Part shown: positions 13,817 through 14,984 of the stretch, one piece after another
How the letters are laid out: each line of letters opens with the position of its first letter
How positions within the stretch are numbered: the stretch's first letter is position 1
Source of the DNA: Bacteroidota bacterium
Lineage (GTDB): Bacteria; Bacteroidota; Bacteroidia; Chitinophagales; Chitinophagaceae
Assembly (NCBI GenBank): GCA_023426425.1
Contig: JAFAAT010000280.1
Location: 1 to 14,984 of the forward strand
Direction of reading: 5' to 3'
DNA length: 14,984 nucleotides
The notes under the pieces: model-generated
What the model saw: the letters and a program-made list of their open reading frames with translations, nothing else
The model's database searches: none
What the model was told of the DNA's origin: nothing
Program-made: the position numbers and the translations under genes

Positions 13817-14830
13817 CTAAATGTCCATTCCCCTTATAAAATCAGTAACGAGATAGGCGGCTAGCTTTGCGGTCATTTTATCCTGGCGGCCGTCATGGAG
13901 CGCTACTGCGCCTTCGGTGAGATGCAGGTAGGCAGGAGTGGTATGCTGGCGACACCGGTGAACAAACTTTCTTGCTTCCAAAGGAGTGATACCTGAGGGT
14001 GTAGCTGCGCTGGAAAGTGTGCCCTGAATGCAGTCCAGGTCGAGTTCGATGCCTGTGGGGGCATCTGCAGTGAAGTGAATGGCTTCGTCTACTGCGGCGG
14101 AAAAGGAGGTTTTTTCATGCAGGAAGATATCTTCAAAGAAAGAAACCTGGAAATCTTCATCAGCAGCCATGGCATCCAGCATAGGCTGGCTGTTATAGTT
14201 TCTGTGGAGACCTACTATGGCGTATTTTTTCAGGTAACCTTCGTGCTTTGCATAATGAAACCCGTTGCCGCTATGCCTGCCTTCGAGAGGGCGGTAGTCG
14301 GCGTGGGCGTCGAGATTGATGCAGTTGATGGGCTTTCCCAAAACCTGGCTGGCGCCTTTCAGGATCGGGTAGGCATTATTGTGGCCCCCACCTATGATGA
14401 TTGGGAGCTTTCCGGAAACTATGATAGCTGTGATGACAGGGTGAACGATGTCGTCAATTTCCTGCACAAGCGGACGAAGAGATTCGGGTGGCAGGTTCTG
14501 AGAACGGGCTATGAGTTCCGAGAAATCGAAAGCGCCTAATACTGCGAGCTGTTTGCCCTGTAGTAGCTCGGATTCCTGCACATTCAGGATGGCCTGGAGT
14601 GCGGGTATCCAGAAACCAGCGGTGCCTGCTATGCCTCCGTTGGCGCGGACACCAATGTCTTCAGGAATGCCCAGGAGCACATATTTTACGGTGGATGTCT
14701 GCAGCCATTCCTGCCAGTTACCGGCTGTAACAGTCTGTACGTTTTCGCCGAACTTAGTCTCCCCTACCCTTTTGTTTACCAGTTTATCCAGCTCATCCTT
14801 TTTCAGGATATTCAGCATATTCATGTGCAT
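13817..14830 (-). CDS. Ureohydrolase-family enzyme, probably formimidoylglutamase
   Basis: This 337-residue enzyme belongs to the arginase/agmatinase/formimidoylglutamase superfamily, which uses two manganese ions to hydrolyse a guanidino or formimino group. The metal ligands are all present: His150 in GGGHNNA (147-153), Asp174, His176 and Asp178 in LDAHADYR (173-180), and Asp264 and Asp266 in ELDLD (262-266). GHNNA rather than GGDHS at the first site, and SGNGFHYA at 187-194, resemble the Bacteroidota formimidoylglutamase branch, which degrades histidine-derived formiminoglutamate to glutamate and formamide. The assignment over agmatinase or arginase is by resemblance, and no other hut gene is in view. 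Three in-frame ATGs (residues 1, 3 and 5) make the exact start uncertain by a few residues. The gene is divergent from the bacilliredoxin gene across 98 bases. Confidence 0.82.
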   Translation of the reverse strand: MHMNMLNILKKDELDKLVNKRVGETKFGENVQTVTAGNWQEWLQTSTVKYVLLGIPEDIGVRANGGIAGTAGFWIPALQAILNVQESELLQGKQLAVLGAFDFSELIARSQNLPPESLRPLVQEIDDIVHPVITAIIVSGKLPIIIGGGHNNAYPILKGASQVLGKPINCINLDAHADYRPLEGRHSGNGFHYAKHEGYLKKYAIVGLHRNYNSQPMLDAMAADEDFQVSFFEDIFLHEKTSFSAAVDEAIHFTADAPTGIELDLDCIQGTLSSAATPSGITPLEARKFVHRCRQHTTPAYLHLTEGAVALHDGRQDKMTAKLAAYLVTDFIRGMDI

Positions 14831-14875
14831 GCAGTGTTTGAAAACTTGTATGAATTGATTTTACCTATCAGTGGA

Positions 14876-14908
14876 TTTGCGGTTAAGCCGATTCATGACG
14901 TAAATTTG
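14876..14908 (+). promoter_or_regulatory. Bacteroidota-type promoter for the bacilliredoxin gene
   Basis: TTTG at 14876-14879 and TAAATTTG at 14901-14908 match the -33 and -7 elements of the Bacteroidota primary sigma factor, with a 21-base spacer. The inferred start site near 14915 leaves a leader of about 14 bases before the ATG at 14929. This is the best-formed promoter in the window. Confidence 0.65.
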
Positions 14909-14928
14909 CGACTTTAAAAGCATAAGCG

Positions 14929-14984
14929 ATGTATCCTACAGAAATAGTTGCCCCAATGAAGGCAGAAAAGACCGAGAGGGGATT
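14929..14984 (+). CDS. BrxA/BrxB family bacilliredoxin (first 18 codons, cut by window edge)
   Basis: The 18 complete codons read MYPTEIVAPMKAEKTERG, which matches the conserved start of BrxA/BrxB bacilliredoxins (YphP/YqiW; Bacillus members begin MYP and contain an APM block at the same place). These small thioredoxin-like proteins remove bacillithiol or other low-molecular-weight thiols from oxidised proteins through a CGC motif further along, outside the window. A well-spaced promoter precedes it, and the start codon is unambiguous. The family call rests on a short but distinctive N-terminus. Whether the catalytic cysteines are present cannot be seen. Confidence 0.75.
   Translation, partial: MYPTEIVAPMKAEKTERG

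Noticed and set aside
14075..14539. Plus-strand open frame of 154 codons
   Set aside because: It is antisense to the ureohydrolase gene, which has all its metal ligands; no motif in the opposite product.

Overview
The window looks like chromosomal DNA from a Bacteroidota bacterium, most likely a Chitinophaga-like member of the Chitinophagaceae. Four things point there: promoter -7 boxes of the Bacteroidota form TAnnTTTG, genes mostly without a strong Shine-Dalgarno sequence, a secreted protein with the Gln-rich start after signal cleavage that is common in this phylum, and the family mix (DMP19-type protein, YbiT/YkpA-like ABC-F, formimidoylglutamase, BrxA/BrxB bacilliredoxin). The genus is inferred from general resemblance only. 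I see no rRNA, tRNA, CRISPR array, transposase, phage gene or plasmid gene.

Left part (1-3179, all on the minus strand): a tightly overlapping molybdenum-enzyme operon reads right to left as an unrecognised polytopic membrane protein, a THEP1-like P-loop NTPase, MobA, and the start of FdhD, which runs off the window. MobA makes the guanine dinucleotide form of the molybdenum cofactor, and FdhD sulfurates the cofactor for formate dehydrogenase. The first two genes are therefore probably part of the same physiology. Upstream lie a 54-bp tandem duplication and a small exported protein of unknown function.

Middle part (3380-7259): a small acidic unknown protein, a complete MsbA-type ABC exporter half-transporter, and a lipoprotein of the Leu/Ile/Val-binding type with no permease or ATPase beside it. 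A long compound hairpin, probably a terminator, follows the lipoprotein. It opens a 431-bp gene-free stretch.

Right part (7260-14984): on the minus strand are a small unknown protein, an ABC-F translation-type ATPase and a DMP19-like protein. Then on the plus strand come two small membrane proteins separated by a 22-bp minisatellite, a secreted unknown protein, a neutral zinc metallopeptidase (YpfJ/KPN_02809 family) and a low-specificity threonine aldolase. A minus-strand ureohydrolase of the formimidoylglutamase group (histidine degradation) follows. The window ends in the first 18 codons of a bacilliredoxin with a well-formed promoter.

Most of the right part is ordinary housekeeping DNA with single-gene units. 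The items most worth a second look are the uncharacterised membrane protein and NTPase tied to mobA-fdhD, the ABC-F protein whose two composite ATP sites look deliberately unequal, and several small tandem repeats in intergenic DNA. I did not find a clear new defence, mobile or biosynthetic system.
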